Origin: Verticillium longisporum
Taxonomy: Eukaryota; Ascomycota; Sordariomycetes; Glomerellales; Plectosphaerellaceae
NCBI GenBank assembly: GCA_019188255.1
Contig: JAETXT010000009.1
Span: 2,914,001 to 2,978,000 of the forward strand
DNA length: 64,000 nt
Reading direction: 5' to 3'
A model generated the notes under the pieces. It did not search any database. It was not told the origin of the DNA and worked only from the letters and a program-made list of their open reading frames with translations. The position numbers and the translations under genes are program-made. Below are positions 35,536 through 48,150 of this stretch, in pieces (within the stretch, counting starts at the first letter, position 1; every line of letters starts with the position of its first letter).

Positions 35536-36386
35536 CCTCCGAAGCCAACCTCCGACCCTTGACTCGACCCCCCGAGCCTCACTCCTCCAGTCTACGACGA
35601 CGAGGCATCTAGATTGCCAGTATCGAACAAGAGTGCTGTACAAAAGGAGGACTTCGATAGTAGATTCGAAGAAGACTCTTTCACTTATCGTACGTGGTAA
35701 GTCACGCCGTTCATTTTTTGCGCTGCCTGCCTTTTCTTGTATCACTCTGTCCGACTGAATGGGTTCCCGCTTCACTCGACTCGACTCGACTCAACTCGAC
35801 CCGGCCTTGCAACACTATGCCTGCTGCTCAACTTTGCGCCGCCTGTGATCGCTTCATTCTGCATCCTGTTCATTGTATCAGTGGCCAACTTTGCAAACCT
35901 ATCGCCTCGCACACACTTGCCTGTCCGATGTCGTGAGAGTGTCCGACTCGTGTGCCTGCGTACGTTCGACGTTACTCGCCACGGTCGCCAGCCCGTCAGC
36001 GTCTTTCGGGTCATCATTTACCTTGCACTTGCCCTTCTTTTGCACCACCAGTGCTACATGGCGAAACGCTGTGTCCAACCATTTGGTCTTGTCCCTCGAA
36101 CCGTACCTGGAAAACCCTCGCAGCGTTGCGTTATATCAGCGGGAAGGGGCTCTCTGCCCGATGACCAGATTTTCCTCTTTTGAATTCAGGGAATCAACCA
36201 AGGATTTTCCACTGACAGCTTCTATCAAACAGGTCCGGTGCTGCCGATTCAGACACTCCGCGCTTCTTGACATCGAGAACCTCCCGGCAAGACTTCGCTG
36301 TTCTCTGTCGGCGCCTCCATCCTGTAAAATCCGACCAAACAACATCTTACAGCCAGCCCCTGATGCGTTCATCTCCTTGAATGAAG

Positions 36387-39032
36387 ATGGATTCCGAAGA
36401 CGGGGAGTTTTTCATTAAAGTGCGTCCGCAATCTCCTTCAGATGGTTCCCCTTGCGTCTAACACTTTTGTCAGCAATTGGCCAGTTTCGTGCGCACGCAC
36501 GAGAAGGCACTTGCCAATGCTCTACAGTTCAGACGACAGACTGTCTCCCGCCATGGCTCTTCGCAGAGCGTAAGTTCTGTCACGGTGCCCCAGTCGCCTT
36601 CGACACTCCCCGAACGGCCATCGACGTCTGCCTCCACCTCTTCCGGGCTTGCCGCTGCCCTGTCACTGGGCTCCTTGAGCTTCACTTCCCACAGCGCCAA
36701 GTCAGCCAAGCTTGCCCTGACCCCTCATCACCTATTCTATCTTCTCTCTCGATTCGAGGAACTCGGCACCCCTGTTGGACCCATGAAGATTAGGCTGGAG
36801 AACCTGCATGACAGTTCCACCTCGGCCAATTATGTGTCCTTCCTCGGCAACACTCAGCGCTCTCGCAGCCGCGAATCTGATGTTGGCTCCATTCACTCGG
36901 TGTCCAGTGTGCGAAGCGTCGTGTCTGGCATGTCTGCTCTCTGGGCCAGTTTTGGCATCGGTGCCAGTATCTCTGCGGCTCGCACAGAGAGGCAGAAGGC
37001 CGCTCTACAAGCCGATCTAAAATACCTCTACTCCGCGTTCACCAAGATTCCCTGCCTCCGGCTTTCGCCTGACTGGCGCGCCCGCCTGATTCGTGGCTAT
37101 GAGGAGTTTCCGTTCGATTCAGCTGTGCCGCTTTATGTCTTCAAGAACGTCCAAGCTCTCGAGGTCAGCAGCATAGACTTCCGGCAGTTCTTTGGCTGGG
37201 ACCGTCTCGCCGACCAGCTTCGCTCTTTGACGCTGAAGCGTGCTGGCGTGGACGATCCTGCTGACATCCTTATTGACATTGTCCTGGATGACATGGATAA
37301 ACGTCGAAGACGCACCTCAAAGTCGCAATCCTCCCCAACGACGCCGTGGCCTACGAGTACTAGTCCGCGACGCAGTCCCAACACAACGCATGCCGAGCTT
37401 CACCGTTCTGCCTCTGCACCGGGTTCTCCTGACCCCCAAAGCCATGGGGACATGCGGGTCGGCTCCATGACTCCCAGTGACCATACTCTGGAGGTTGGCT
37501 CTGGAGACGGCAGGCGAATGTCTCTCGCCAGGGCCGAAACAGACGAACCTAGGTCCCCGACAAAGTCCAATAGGCCGCGTAGTAACTCTCCGACGCGACC
37601 TATGGCCTCCCGCAACACCTCCACCAACGTACGAGGTGGCCACAAAGTCCGGAGATCTGGCTCAGGGAGCTCGCATTCCAGCCTGTCCGACTCTTGGCAC
37701 CACGCTCGTCCAGGGAGCTCGTCCAATATGCTCAATATGGGCATCTTGCCGGCTTCAAAGTGGCGCTTCCTCAAACATTTGAGCTTGCCCGATAACTCCA
37801 TGACATCGATTCCCGCCTCGAGCTTGGCCCCACTGGCCAACACATTGCACTCCCTCGACCTGTCCTCGAACTTGTTCGTGCAAATCCCTGACAGCCTTGC
37901 CACCCTAACCGCCCTTCGAGCCCTAAACCTGTCTCACTGCATGATCGACTCGCTGCACTCTCTGACCCGAAACCCGCTGCCGGCCATCACCGCTCTCAAC
38001 CTTCGCGGCAACCGGCTTCAGTCACTGGCCGGCGTTGAGAAGCTGTATCCGTTAGAGCGTCTTGATCTGAGGGACAATCGCATCACTGACCCGCTGGAGG
38101 TTGCCAGACTCACCGGTATCCCCGACATTCGCGAGATTTGGGTCGAGGGGAATCCGTTCACTAAAACTCATCGGGACTACCGCATTACAATTTTCAATCT
38201 GTTCCGGAAAACGCCGGGTTACACAGAAGATATTGTGATCGACAACGTAGGCCCTAGCTACTCGGAACGGCGATACCTTGTTGAAAGAGCGCCCGTCCCT
38301 GCTGCAGTGCCAGTTGTCAAGGCTCCGACCGCCGATCTGCCTGCGGTCGATGTGAGCAAGCCTGCGATCATATACGATGACCCCGTAGAAACCCTCTCCT
38401 CATCGCGGAAGGAACGGCCCACACCCAAGGCCGTCACCAGCGAAGTCAACACCAGCTCGACCAGACGTCGAAAGGCGCCAAAGCGACGCATTGTCGACCT
38501 TGCAACCCCAGAAACCGCCTTGACCGCCGCCGCTGCCCCAGCCGTGTCGCCTTCTGCTTCTGCAGGTATCAGGGTAGTGACGGAAAATGTCCCGACCGCC
38601 AAGCCCGTTGCAGATATCTATCGGACGACCCAACTGCCGAAGGAGCAGTTACTTCCTCCCGTGGTCCTGTCCGATTCACGAAAGGGAATCTCCCAGCCAG
38701 CAGTGCCACGATTTGATGCGACCGTGGTGCCCGAGCTTCCTCCTCTTTATACATCCGAGAACGGAATCAATAGTTGGAAGGATTCCCAAGAATGGGACGT
38801 CAGCGGCGAACTATACCGCCAGAAAATTGAGGCGCTCCGTGACAAAGTCGGGAATGGGTATCTCAGTGCGCTCAGTGAGGAGAGCTGGGATCCCTCTCGT
38901 CCACCGAGCTATACCGTGCCCACTTTCAGCGCCGGCTCAACCATACGGTCCAGCCCTACCACTCCACGCACTTCCAGCACTCATACCCAACCACAACCGT
39001 CGCCTATCCTCAGTGGACGCACGCTCGGCTAA
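36387..39032 (+). CDS. Leucine-rich-repeat protein
   Basis: 863 aa from exons 36387-36419 and 36474-39032; the 54-nt intron has a CTAAC branch site. The 11-codon first exon (MDSEDGEFFIK) joins in phase to QLASFVRTHEKAL. After a conserved-looking N-terminal domain of about 280 residues comes a Ser/Arg/Pro-rich disordered region at about 285-430. Then come some five leucine-rich repeats at about 440-580 (LKHLSLPDNSM, LHSLDLSSNLF, LRALNLSHCMI, ITALNLRGNRL, LERLDLRDNRI), capped by IREIWVEGNPF and a segment running into NLFRKTPGYTEDIVIDN. The C-terminal 250 residues are disordered. The helical start, central LRRs and cap resemble STK11IP/nischarin-type scaffold proteins, which is only an architectural comparison. 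No enzymatic domain or membrane segment is seen. Confidence 0.88.
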
Positions 39033-40887
39033 GTCCCAGACCAGTCTTTGCATATGATACCCCCTTCACTCCTCATGATATTTCATGATACCCCAACTGG
39101 CCCGAGATTCTACGGTTCTCAACTAAAGCGTTGCTTTAGCTTGAACCTCAAAGAGAGCCACCACCCCTTCACTTCACCCTTTTGGTTGCCTGTTTAAGTA
39201 CTCTTTGAGCATGTATTTTTTTTAGCATAGCGTATACGGCGTTGGGACGAGACGGGCGGATCTTTTCGAATTCATTTTTGACCTTTCTTCACTTTTCTAC
39301 CACTGAGTTGGACATGGCTTCATGATTCAATTTGGCTGTAGGTCTTGTTCTGCTGCTGCATGCTGCAGAAGGGATGCTGCTGTGGTCTATTTCTCACTTC
39401 ACTTCACTTTGACAACGGCGTTTGTGAGAGGAGCGAAGTTTTCGCACATTGGTGGCTCTTGTCCATTGTTAGCATGGAAGAAGGGAAAAAAGACGCATCT
39501 GTTCGCGTGGAAGGCACTATTGCATGCAGATAGGGGCGGACCGCAGGTCAAGATGAGCTGGTGTTTGGTTCTAATACATGAGAGACATGCATTCCACTTT
39601 TCAACACATGAATTTCTGTGCTACGCCTGATTTGACTTTGTTGAAGAAAAGCTGGCTACCACTGCGACTGCACCAGGCAGACAAATGATGGCATGTCTTG
39701 TCTCGAATGGAACAGGTCGTCGACACGTCTGTGGTCGAATAGTAGGCGGCTCAAACGGCTGCTCGACGAGTGGGACAAGGGCCAGGGTAAGCTTTGCCTC
39801 TTGTCGCAGAGTGGCACGGACTTGAGTAAGGTGACGGGATCGACAGTTGTGGAAACCTGGGGTAAATTGAATCAATAAAGAATCTCTCTTCCCCCTTGGC
39901 TGGCTGGCGTCAAACGAGCTCCGCATTGGGAAGCGTGGCATTGAGGTCAGGGACAGCCGCAGATTTGCGCTCACAGCATGATTGGCTGCTCCCACCCCGG
40001 GCCTGGTGTTTGATCGATTTGGCGGCTAGAACATGTATCTGTCATTGCTAGTGGTGTTGCGGAGAGCAAGGTCGGTCGGACTACGTAGGCCAATGGGCAG
40101 CCCTACGAAATTGAGAACCTCAAAGACATTCTTGCTTCTCCCACCAAAGCCGCCTTTCTCTTCAATGGTTGAGTTCTGGTTTTTTGCAGTTGGCTTTGAA
40201 GGATTTGATTTCTTTCGCCACCTCGTCGAGGGTATGAGCCGCAACGCGATGAGTGTTTGTGAATTTGGGGTCACCGTGAGGCAAGATATTGTTAGCTTGC
40301 AATTGAAGGCCAGTGGAAGGAAATGCCACGAGTACAAAAAGGGAAAAATGGAGCTGTCCCAAATGGCACTCACGATCATCGCATGCTGATGTGCTATGTG
40401 CAACGAAGAGGCCGTGTCGATTCCGCTGAACATGCTCAGCATGAATGACTAAGCCTCTCCGTTTTGAGCCCCCCTCCCCCTGCCTCACGATGGCGTGTGG
40501 GGCGGCACCCACCTTGACGTTCCGCAATGGCCCACTTTGGCCTCTGGCCTGGGTGAAGTGGGCACACAGACAGGCCAGCTGGTAGGTGCGCGAGGTGCGC
40601 TTGCGATTAAGGGGGCAACCAGGTCCGTGCGTTCCAACTTCACGCGTTGACTATGTTTTCGTGAGGAGACTCTACAATCTACAGTTTGAATACGGCCAGA
40701 CTCCTACAATACCCAGAGGCATTCATCAAGAGCTTGCAGACCTATCACGCCGTCCAAAGCTTTGGTTGTGACCCGGGCGAACGCGCTTCTGCGCATCCAC
40801 GCAAATGCCCCCCACCTCCGTCAAGCCGCATCACGAGTCTCCGCGCCTCCACCCACGACGCGGTGATTGACCATTCCGATCATCTCG
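39033..40887. other. Intergenic region between LRR and NTO1 genes
   Basis: About 1.9 kb. The first part is the 3' flank of the LRR gene, with a T8 run near 39213. The rest should carry the NTO1 promoter. Open frames on both strands at 39621-40442 are shadows of each other and show no domain. No gene is called. Confidence 0.55.
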
Positions 40888-43800
40888 ATGACTCGAAAGA
40901 CCGAAAGAAGTGCAGATACCGAAGCCGAAGACATGGCGTCCAAGCCTGCGACCCCTCGTCGACCGACTGCGAGCCGCAAGAGGACCAGACCAGCGCCACC
41001 ATCTGTGTCCTCGACTGCTCTCCTCGGCTTCGACGACGACGACGTGTCAGCGCCTACTACCATCTCCAAACGCCCTAGTCGTGAGCGCATATCGACTCCG
41101 ACCACTGCCTCGTCGACTCGACCCGTTCGCGACAAGGACGCCGCCAACCCACCAGTCGCGACCTCTTCGCGGCCCACGCGAGAGGTGGCCACCCCAACAA
41201 CAGCCTTCGGCGCCAGCGCCGCTGCTCGCTCCGAGCCCCCGCCAAAACGAAGGAGATATATACCTGGTGGCGCTGGAGGCGGTGGCCGCTTCATCGAGGA
41301 AGATGGCACCATTACCTTCAACGTTCCTAGCGCAATGCGCACCCCGAGACCTCCGCGTGAGCCGCGCGTCCCCGCTACGACTGCTACGATACCGCGGCGG
41401 GAGAGAAGCACCCGCATCCGCACGGCGGCTGATCATGGCGATATGGAGTTTAGCTCGGCTGCCGCGGTCGCAGCTGCCGTTGCCCAGAACGAGGGTTACA
41501 AGCCTCGCGAGGAGCGCGGGTGGGAGGAGTTCCACCCAAACCTCGACATCGAGGCCACCTTTAAGGTCTTTCGCTCGGAAGAGGTCGACGGACTATCTCA
41601 ACCACCCGCAGCGCCAGCGACGCCGGTTGCGCTGTCGTCCTCCAACCACGCCTCCAGTACGCCACTACGCGAGGTCAACCCCGAGTCGACGGGTAACACT
41701 CCGAACCCGGGGGCAGACTCTCAGCCCGGCGCGTCAGAATCGCCTCAAAAGCGCCGGGCTACCCGTCCCACACGAGAATCAGCCTCTTACTTTTCGCTTC
41801 GGGATGTGCCCGCCGCGGCGGTGCCCAAGACGCCCCAAGTCTTGCCCATCAGAAATCAGACGGCGAAGGAGAGGCTAGACCTGAAAGCACCCTCATATCG
41901 TCGATCTGATCGCATCGTTCAGTTTGAAGGCAAGGGCTTTGGCCAGGCAAGATATGTCGACAAATCCATGATGAATGTGGGATACCAAGAAAGCGACCAG
42001 TACATCCGACCAGAGCGTAGAATGCTCAAGGCAACCGACGCCAATGTCGAGGATGACATGGATACCGCGCTCTCCATGAAGCCCGACGGCGAGCCGGCCG
42101 CGCCTCTCTCACGTCCGCCCCTGTGGGCCGTGTCGAGTACGATATGGACGAGCAAGATGACATGTGGCTCGAAGCTTACAATATTGAGCGGAAGAGCCAC
42201 GAGCTCGAGCCCATCACTCGCGAGGTATTCGAAATTGCGTTAACCAAGATCGAAAAGGAGTGGCATGCATTAGAGAAGCGCATCCCCAAGCCTAACCCGA
42301 AGCCACCACAGACACACAGGCCGAGGTCGAGTTCAGCAGCAGCCGTCAATGGCGAACCGCAAGTGGGCGAAGAACAAGACTCAAAATGTGCCATCTGTGA
42401 TGACGGAGACTGCGAGAACACAAACGCCATTGTCTTCTGCGATGGCTGCGACCTGGCAGTCCATCAAGAGTGTTACGGTGTGCCCTTTATCCCCGAGGGC
42501 CAGTGGCTCTGCAGAAAGTGCCAGCTGATCGGCCGCGGAATACCGGTAAGTGTCTGCATGGGCGGCGTCCGAAAGATGGCGGAGTCTGACAGCTAACGTT
42601 TGATGTCCAGACCTGCATATTCTGCCCTACGACTGATGGCGCCTTCAAGCAAACCAATTCGAGCAAGTGGGCTCACCTACTGTGCGCCATGTGGATTCCT
42701 GAGGTGTCCTTGGGCAATCATACCTTCATGGAGCCAGTCATGGACGTGGATAAGGTTCCGAAAACCCGCTGGAAATTAACATGTTACATCTGCGATCAGA
42801 AGATGGGAGCCTGCATCCAATGCAGCAACAAGTCCTGTTATCAGGCATTTCACGTCACCTGCGCACGGAGGTCAAGGCTCTTTCTAAGAATGAAGAACAG
42901 CCAAGGCGCGCTTGCTGTTCTTGACAACAGCATGATTCTCAAGGCGTACTGCGACAAGCACTGCCCGCCCGACTACACCAAGGAGAATGGCGTCGCTCAG
43001 GCCACGCGGGATGCGAAGCGGTTCTACAAGAAGACCATGAAGGGTCGCATCTGGGCGGACAACCAGGTGGTCGCGCACGCGCTGGCGGCGACCCATCGTC
43101 ACGCCTTGACGGATCATGCCCCGATGAAAGCCAGATGACTGGCGCGAAGCTGTCCATGATGGGCGACAGCAAGAAGGGGCAGCCCGGAAAGCCGATATGG
43201 AAACTTCCCTCTGGTGCGCCTGTTATTCCTAGAACCGTTTTCGACATTGTCGAAATGGCTCTTTCTCGGTTCCCCTTTAGGAAACGAAAAGATTTCGTCA
43301 GCGAAGCATGTCGGTATTGGACCCTGAAAAGGGAGGCGCGTAGGGGTGCGGCGCTCCTGAAACGACTGCAATTGCAGATGGAGACCTTTTCGTCCATGGA
43401 ACTCACTCGTAGGAACTTTGCAGGCATGGGTCCCTCAGGTAAAACCAGGCTGCAGAGGCGGATCGAATTTGCTGAGACGCTGCTGCGTGATCTGGAGCAA
43501 CTCAAGGACCTGTCGGCCAAGGTCGTCGAACGCGAGCAGCTCAAACTGGAGGCTGCTGAGCTTGAGCAAGACTTTGTGGACACATGTTACTTTCCGGTGG
43601 CGAAGCTCTTCTTCCCGGTGGTCGAGAAGGCGCTCGCGTAAGTGAAACCCGCGATATTACCTCACTTCATTCTTATTGACAATGTGGCAGGCTGGACAAG
43701 GGTGTGTTCTACGACGGGCTGGTGAAGCTTCAGTCACAGCTGGACGTTCGCTTCTACACGACGACGTTAGCGTTTGCGCATGACCTGTGTGAAGTCATCA

Positions 43801-44768
43801 GCGTGGGCATCAACACCGAGATCAAGAAAGTGGAGACGGCGGATGAAGAGCTCGTCGCTACCACGCTTGGGAAAGTGTCATACGAGGACCCGAGACAGAG
43901 GAAAACACTGGGGAAGCGCATCCTCAAGGCTGTTCAGCCACAGCTCGAGACAGCCCTTCGAACCGAGGCAGAGATCAGCTCTAAGCCACTTGATCCTTTG
44001 ACAAAGGAGCTGGAAGGCATGTTGGAAGCCAGCATCGAGTTCAAGTCTCTGTCGAATGACGATGGGGAGAAGACAATAGATGCTGACCACGATGTGGTGA
44101 TGGCGGATGCTTCGATCGAGGAAATCACGGTCGCAAATGGCCATGTCGAGAAGGATAGAGCAGAAGAAGGCGGCGATGTAGATGCCATGGAGGTTGACGC
44201 TGTTGGCGAAGAAGACGACGGCAGTATCGAGGTCGCCACCTCCAACATTGACGACAAGGGCAAGCTTCCCTCCTCCAGTTCGTCGGTTGCCGGCCCCGAA
44301 GGCAACGGCAAGGTCGCGGAGCAGGCCGATGCAGCTCTGACAAACGGCGTCGCGGGCGCTTCTGATACACCCCCCGCCTCCGATGGCTACCAGAGCAACT
44401 CCGCGCCGGAGCAGCCGGCGCCTCCGACACCGCCCCAATCAATCGGCAGCCTCGGCGCGCAGTCGAATGACCCCCTGTCCGAAGGCGGCCTCGCATGGCA
44501 CCTCAAGGACTTCAAGCTGCGAGGCACAACCATCCTTGCGGACCAGTGGCCTGGGCGCGACGCCATCCGTAGCCTCAGCGAGGAGCTTTCCGATATGGAC
44601 GACCGTGAGCTTGAGGGCCTGGGCTTCGACGTCGATGACAGCACCATCACGGCATCGCCCAACGGCGCCGCAGCTAGCAGTGAGGTCATTGTGGACACAA
44701 TCGTCAGCAAAGCCAAGGCGAGCACCCGTGTTCGCAAAAAGACGCGCAGCTCTACGCGCCGGCGATGA
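40888..44768 (+). CDS. NTO1: NTO1/BRPF-like PHD-finger protein (NuA3 histone acetyltransferase subunit), with frame changes
   Basis: Scaffold subunit of the NuA3-type histone H3 acetyltransferase; the PHD fingers read histone tails in chromatin. Exons 40888-42545, 42611-43637 and 43691-44768. A disordered basic N-terminus is followed by an enhancer-of-polycomb-like segment (VEYDMDEQDDMWLEAYN, about residue 415). Next comes a PHD finger (CAICDDGDCENTN..CDGCDLAVHQECYG, about 501-545). An extended PHD follows (CIFCPTTDGAFK, CYICDQKMGACIQCSNKSC, YCDKHCP, about 554-674), completing the PHD-knuckle-PHD unit of BRPF/NTO1 proteins. A conserved block (EACRYWTLKREARRGAALLKRLQ) comes next. One base appears missing in the C run at 42118-42121, before VGRVEYD. 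A second is probably missing at 43119-43122; a weak intron at 43067-43134 is the alternative there. Corrected length is about 1254 aa. An ATG at 40933 has better context and may be the real start. Confidence 0.9.
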
Positions 44769-45613
44769 GCTGTCAGACGGCAATTTGTCCACCCGTGAAG
44801 GCTTATTCTTCAGAACCCACCCATTACCCCGTTTTGTACTTGTATCTGGGCGAAGGTCAAGTTTTATCTTCGCCGAGGAGAAAGGAAGGGTTGCGCAGTA
44901 TACCCCACAGGGGATGAGTTTGTTTTTCCTCCTCCACCACCTCCTCCTTCTTATTCTTCTTCTCTCTCCCCTGCTTCTACTCCTGTTGTGTTTTTCTTTT
45001 CATCCATATCACGGAGCGGCGTTTAGGCGAGACGCGAGGTACGGCCCCCTCCCTGTTATCCCCCAGTCTTTGTCAGACCTTGTAGGGATGGAGATGTGCT
45101 CTTATGCAAACAGTGTCTTTGGTATCGTGTCTTTTTTTTTCTGCGTCCACGTGTTCTTCTCTCCGTCGTTAGGACGGCCTTGCTTTGCGTGGCGTTCATC
45201 AGGCTGGCGGGCAAGAGGCTAGGGGAGGAAAGGCGAGGGATGGTCAGTAGTAAGGTACCTTGGGGCGCGGCCTGGGTCAGGGCCGCCGTGCAGTTGCAAA
45301 TGTAGAGTCTTGTAAACCTTTTCCATGCCTTCTCTTTCCTGCCAGACTTGATCGACTGTGAGTTTTGTGAAGTGTGCGAGGAACCCCGTGCGGTTCTGGG
45401 AGCATTTTGGCTCTCGGGATGTTTACGTCTATATTCACACATCACACCGAATTTCGGGACTGGCTGATGATATGGTATGCATGTCACACCAAAGCCTACG
45501 GTCATGTCGTAGCAGTTGGGCATAGTATTTGGTGTTTCCAATAAGGGCATATTCCAAACTTCAGCCTTGCTTTCAGACACCTGGAAACGCGACCGAGAAG
45601 CCGAGATGCTGCC

Positions 45614-45639
45614 AACACACACACACACACACACACACC
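45614..45639 (+). repeat. (CA)n dinucleotide repeat
   Basis: Perfect CA microsatellite of about 12-13 units in intergenic DNA. Confidence 0.9.
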
Positions 45640-47847
45640 AAAGCCTCGGCATCGCTATTATATCCCTCCCCCTTGCCACCTGTCCCTGGCAGTGTTTGCC
45701 ATCCGGTTTCGGCGGCAGGGCGAACGTCGATATGGGACGAAGAGTAACCAGTGACCAGTGGACCAGGCTAGTGGGGCCCACGCCCGCCGAGCCGACGCGC
45801 CAATAGCGATGATCTGATCTACGATTCGTAACCTTCTGAATGCTATCAGAGGATGGGAAGAGAGGAGAGGGGAGGGGGCAAGGCTGCCTTCCCGGGCAAC
45901 TGTGCGATGAAAACGTGTTCTGAGGGGGATGGGTGGGCGCTGAGACAAGACGTGAGCTGGCAGCGAACGAGGGCCTTTTTAATAGGCAATGTAGTATGCG
46001 CAGCTTGTGAAGGTTGCAAGTAGTGGCTCGATGCGAAAGCGGAGGCCTGGCTGGTTGGACGTCTGGCTCAGGTCATGTGACTATCCTCTACCCTGAGGAG
46101 GCGCCGTGTTGCTCTTTTTACCCCTCACCCCCCTCGTTGTGCCTGCCCCTCGTTCCTCGTTTGGGGCCGAGAGCAAAAGGGAGGGGGGAAAGCACGCTCC
46201 TCCAGGCTAATGGGGCATCAAGAGTTGGTGGCTCAACCCACCAAAGCTGAGAGCGGGCACAGAGCACACAAGGTGGGGTCGACATGACAGCGCAGGAAGG
46301 CGTCACACACACACCACCTCGCCCAGGGCCAACACCACCTCTGGAGTTCTTACCACCACAGCCCCGGCAAGTACGGGCGGACACTGGGGCTACCAAGTAT
46401 ACGCATAAGAGGGGCTTGAAGCGGGGCAAAACCCTCAACAGAGGTTTCCCACGTCACCACCAGCCTAGATTCTGAGGGCCAAATTACGATCTCACGGCAA
46501 AGAAGCATCATTTATATACTGTGCCTGATTGTTCTTCTCACCGATCTGGATACGACCGGAATAGAATAGCCATGGCGGTGTGCAGACGGTTCTTCATCGA
46601 TGCGGCGTAACGGAGGTGTGGCCTCTCACGCCCTCTGCCATCACTCCGAGAAAGCGTCTTGCTCTCGTCTACTACTGTCTTGCCGAGTAGGCAACGGAAT
46701 AGCCCCTCAGCCAGACAGATGGGACGGCGCGCATCTGTCTGGTTTGGATGCTGCCTACCAGTTTTCGAGGGTGCCCACAGCTGCAGCAGCGAATGGGAAA
46801 TGTGCCTGGCCGGGCGTCGAGCGAAAACGACGGGCCAACCAGCGCCCTATAATGCAAGCGCGCCTCAAAGGGGGAGGGGAGGGAGGCGAGAAAGGGGTGC
46901 GGTGCCAAGACCCTGTTGATGTTCAGGGGAAAGGGCTGAGTGAGGGAATGAATGGATGGCTACCTTACCTACGGGAGGGGTTGACTGGGCGTGCTGAGCA
47001 GAACCTCCAGGACCCAGATGTCTGCAGGAGAGAGAAAATACGCTACAAGGCTATCGGGCCTTGCTTGCCAAGCCGGCCTGCCTGTCCTGCTTTTGGCCGG
47101 TGCGCGAACGGGGTGATACGAGTCCTCCGGAGGTCTCGGCCTTGGAGCTACTCCAGCGCAGCCGATTACGCAGCGAGAAAGGGTCGAGACGAGTATTCGG
47201 GGCTCGTCTCATCATGGTATGAAGCCTCTGGCTACATATGTTCGCATTGTCAATTGGCGGCTGGGGGGTCGACTACTGACGTAGAGTTCTGGCGGCTGTG
47301 CAGCTCGGTAACCAGGGAAGCAAGTAGGTTGTATGCAAATGCAGCGCCGGCTTGTCTGACGAAGCATGACTAGTGGTAGTTCAAGATGGTAGGGCCGCCT
47401 AAAAGACGAGATGCATCGGACCAGGGCGCGCGGAAAGAGTGGCAGGACAGGAGCTGGCGGTCGATCATCTAAATGGAGGGGATTGACTCACCAAGGCGAG
47501 AGGTCATTTTGTTTTTCTTGCTGGCTGACAAACGAAGCAGTTCTATGTTCCTCGCAACTGGACAGACATCTGTTGTTGCTCGCGGCCCCCCACCGACTCG
47601 ATTTGCTTTTGGTAAAGCTGCCAATGAGGGGTTCTCCCTGCTTATATAGGGTCGTCAGTCGGGACAGGGGTCGTCCAAGTGCGAATAGCGTTGGTGATAT
47701 ATGCCGACTGCGTTGAAATGCTTGAGGCGCATGCCTTGAGCTGCGGCTGTGGTTTCCTGACCGCCTTTACCACGAAAGATGAAGAAAAAATCAGCAGAGA
47801 TACCATAGGCCGGGCTTCGAAGCTTATGAATTATTGTATGATATCTA

Positions 47848-48150
47848 CCTACATGGTACCTACCTAGGTAGCCCTGGTCGTTGATACAAGGCAAGATATC
47901 GGCCGACACCGCCACAGCCAGGCCAAGCTTTGGCATCTTGGTACCGGCGCAACACAGGCCTCGAGGCAGGGGCACACAGTGGCTTGGGCTGGTGACTGTC
48001 ACTAAAATCTGAGAGTCTCGGCCACTGGAAGTGGAGGGACCAAGGTTCTGTGAGCCGCCAGCTGTCTCCCTACCTACAACGGAACCTACCTACGTCTCAC
48101 AAGTAGGTAGGTATTAGGTACCCAGGTACCTACCTAGGCAGGCTGGTAGG
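47848..48150. repeat. CCTA/TAGG blocks including palindromes
   Basis: Two blocks, at about 47848-47872 and 48070-48150, of ACCTACCTAGGTAG-type sequence. CCTA units are followed directly by TAGG units, which makes short perfect palindromes around CCTAGG. Confidence 0.8.

Larger units (their letters stand above)
27454..36386. other. Gene-poor region, about 8.9 kb
   Basis: I find no conserved protein, tRNA or rRNA gene on either strand. Open frames up to 210 codons exist but overlap one another on both strands without family signatures. Short repeats present: a 29-bp-period duplication at 27721-27769, CCTA/TAGG at about 28560-28592, GA-rich DNA at about 34228-34262, a CTC run at 35499-35535 and a CTCGA pentamer run at about 35773-35800. 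The last 1.3 kb is pyrimidine-rich and is probably the promoter and long 5' leader of the LRR gene. Confidence 0.5.

Noticed and set aside
46600..47373. 257-codon open frame
   Set aside because: No conserved motif, irregular composition, no supporting splice or promoter context.
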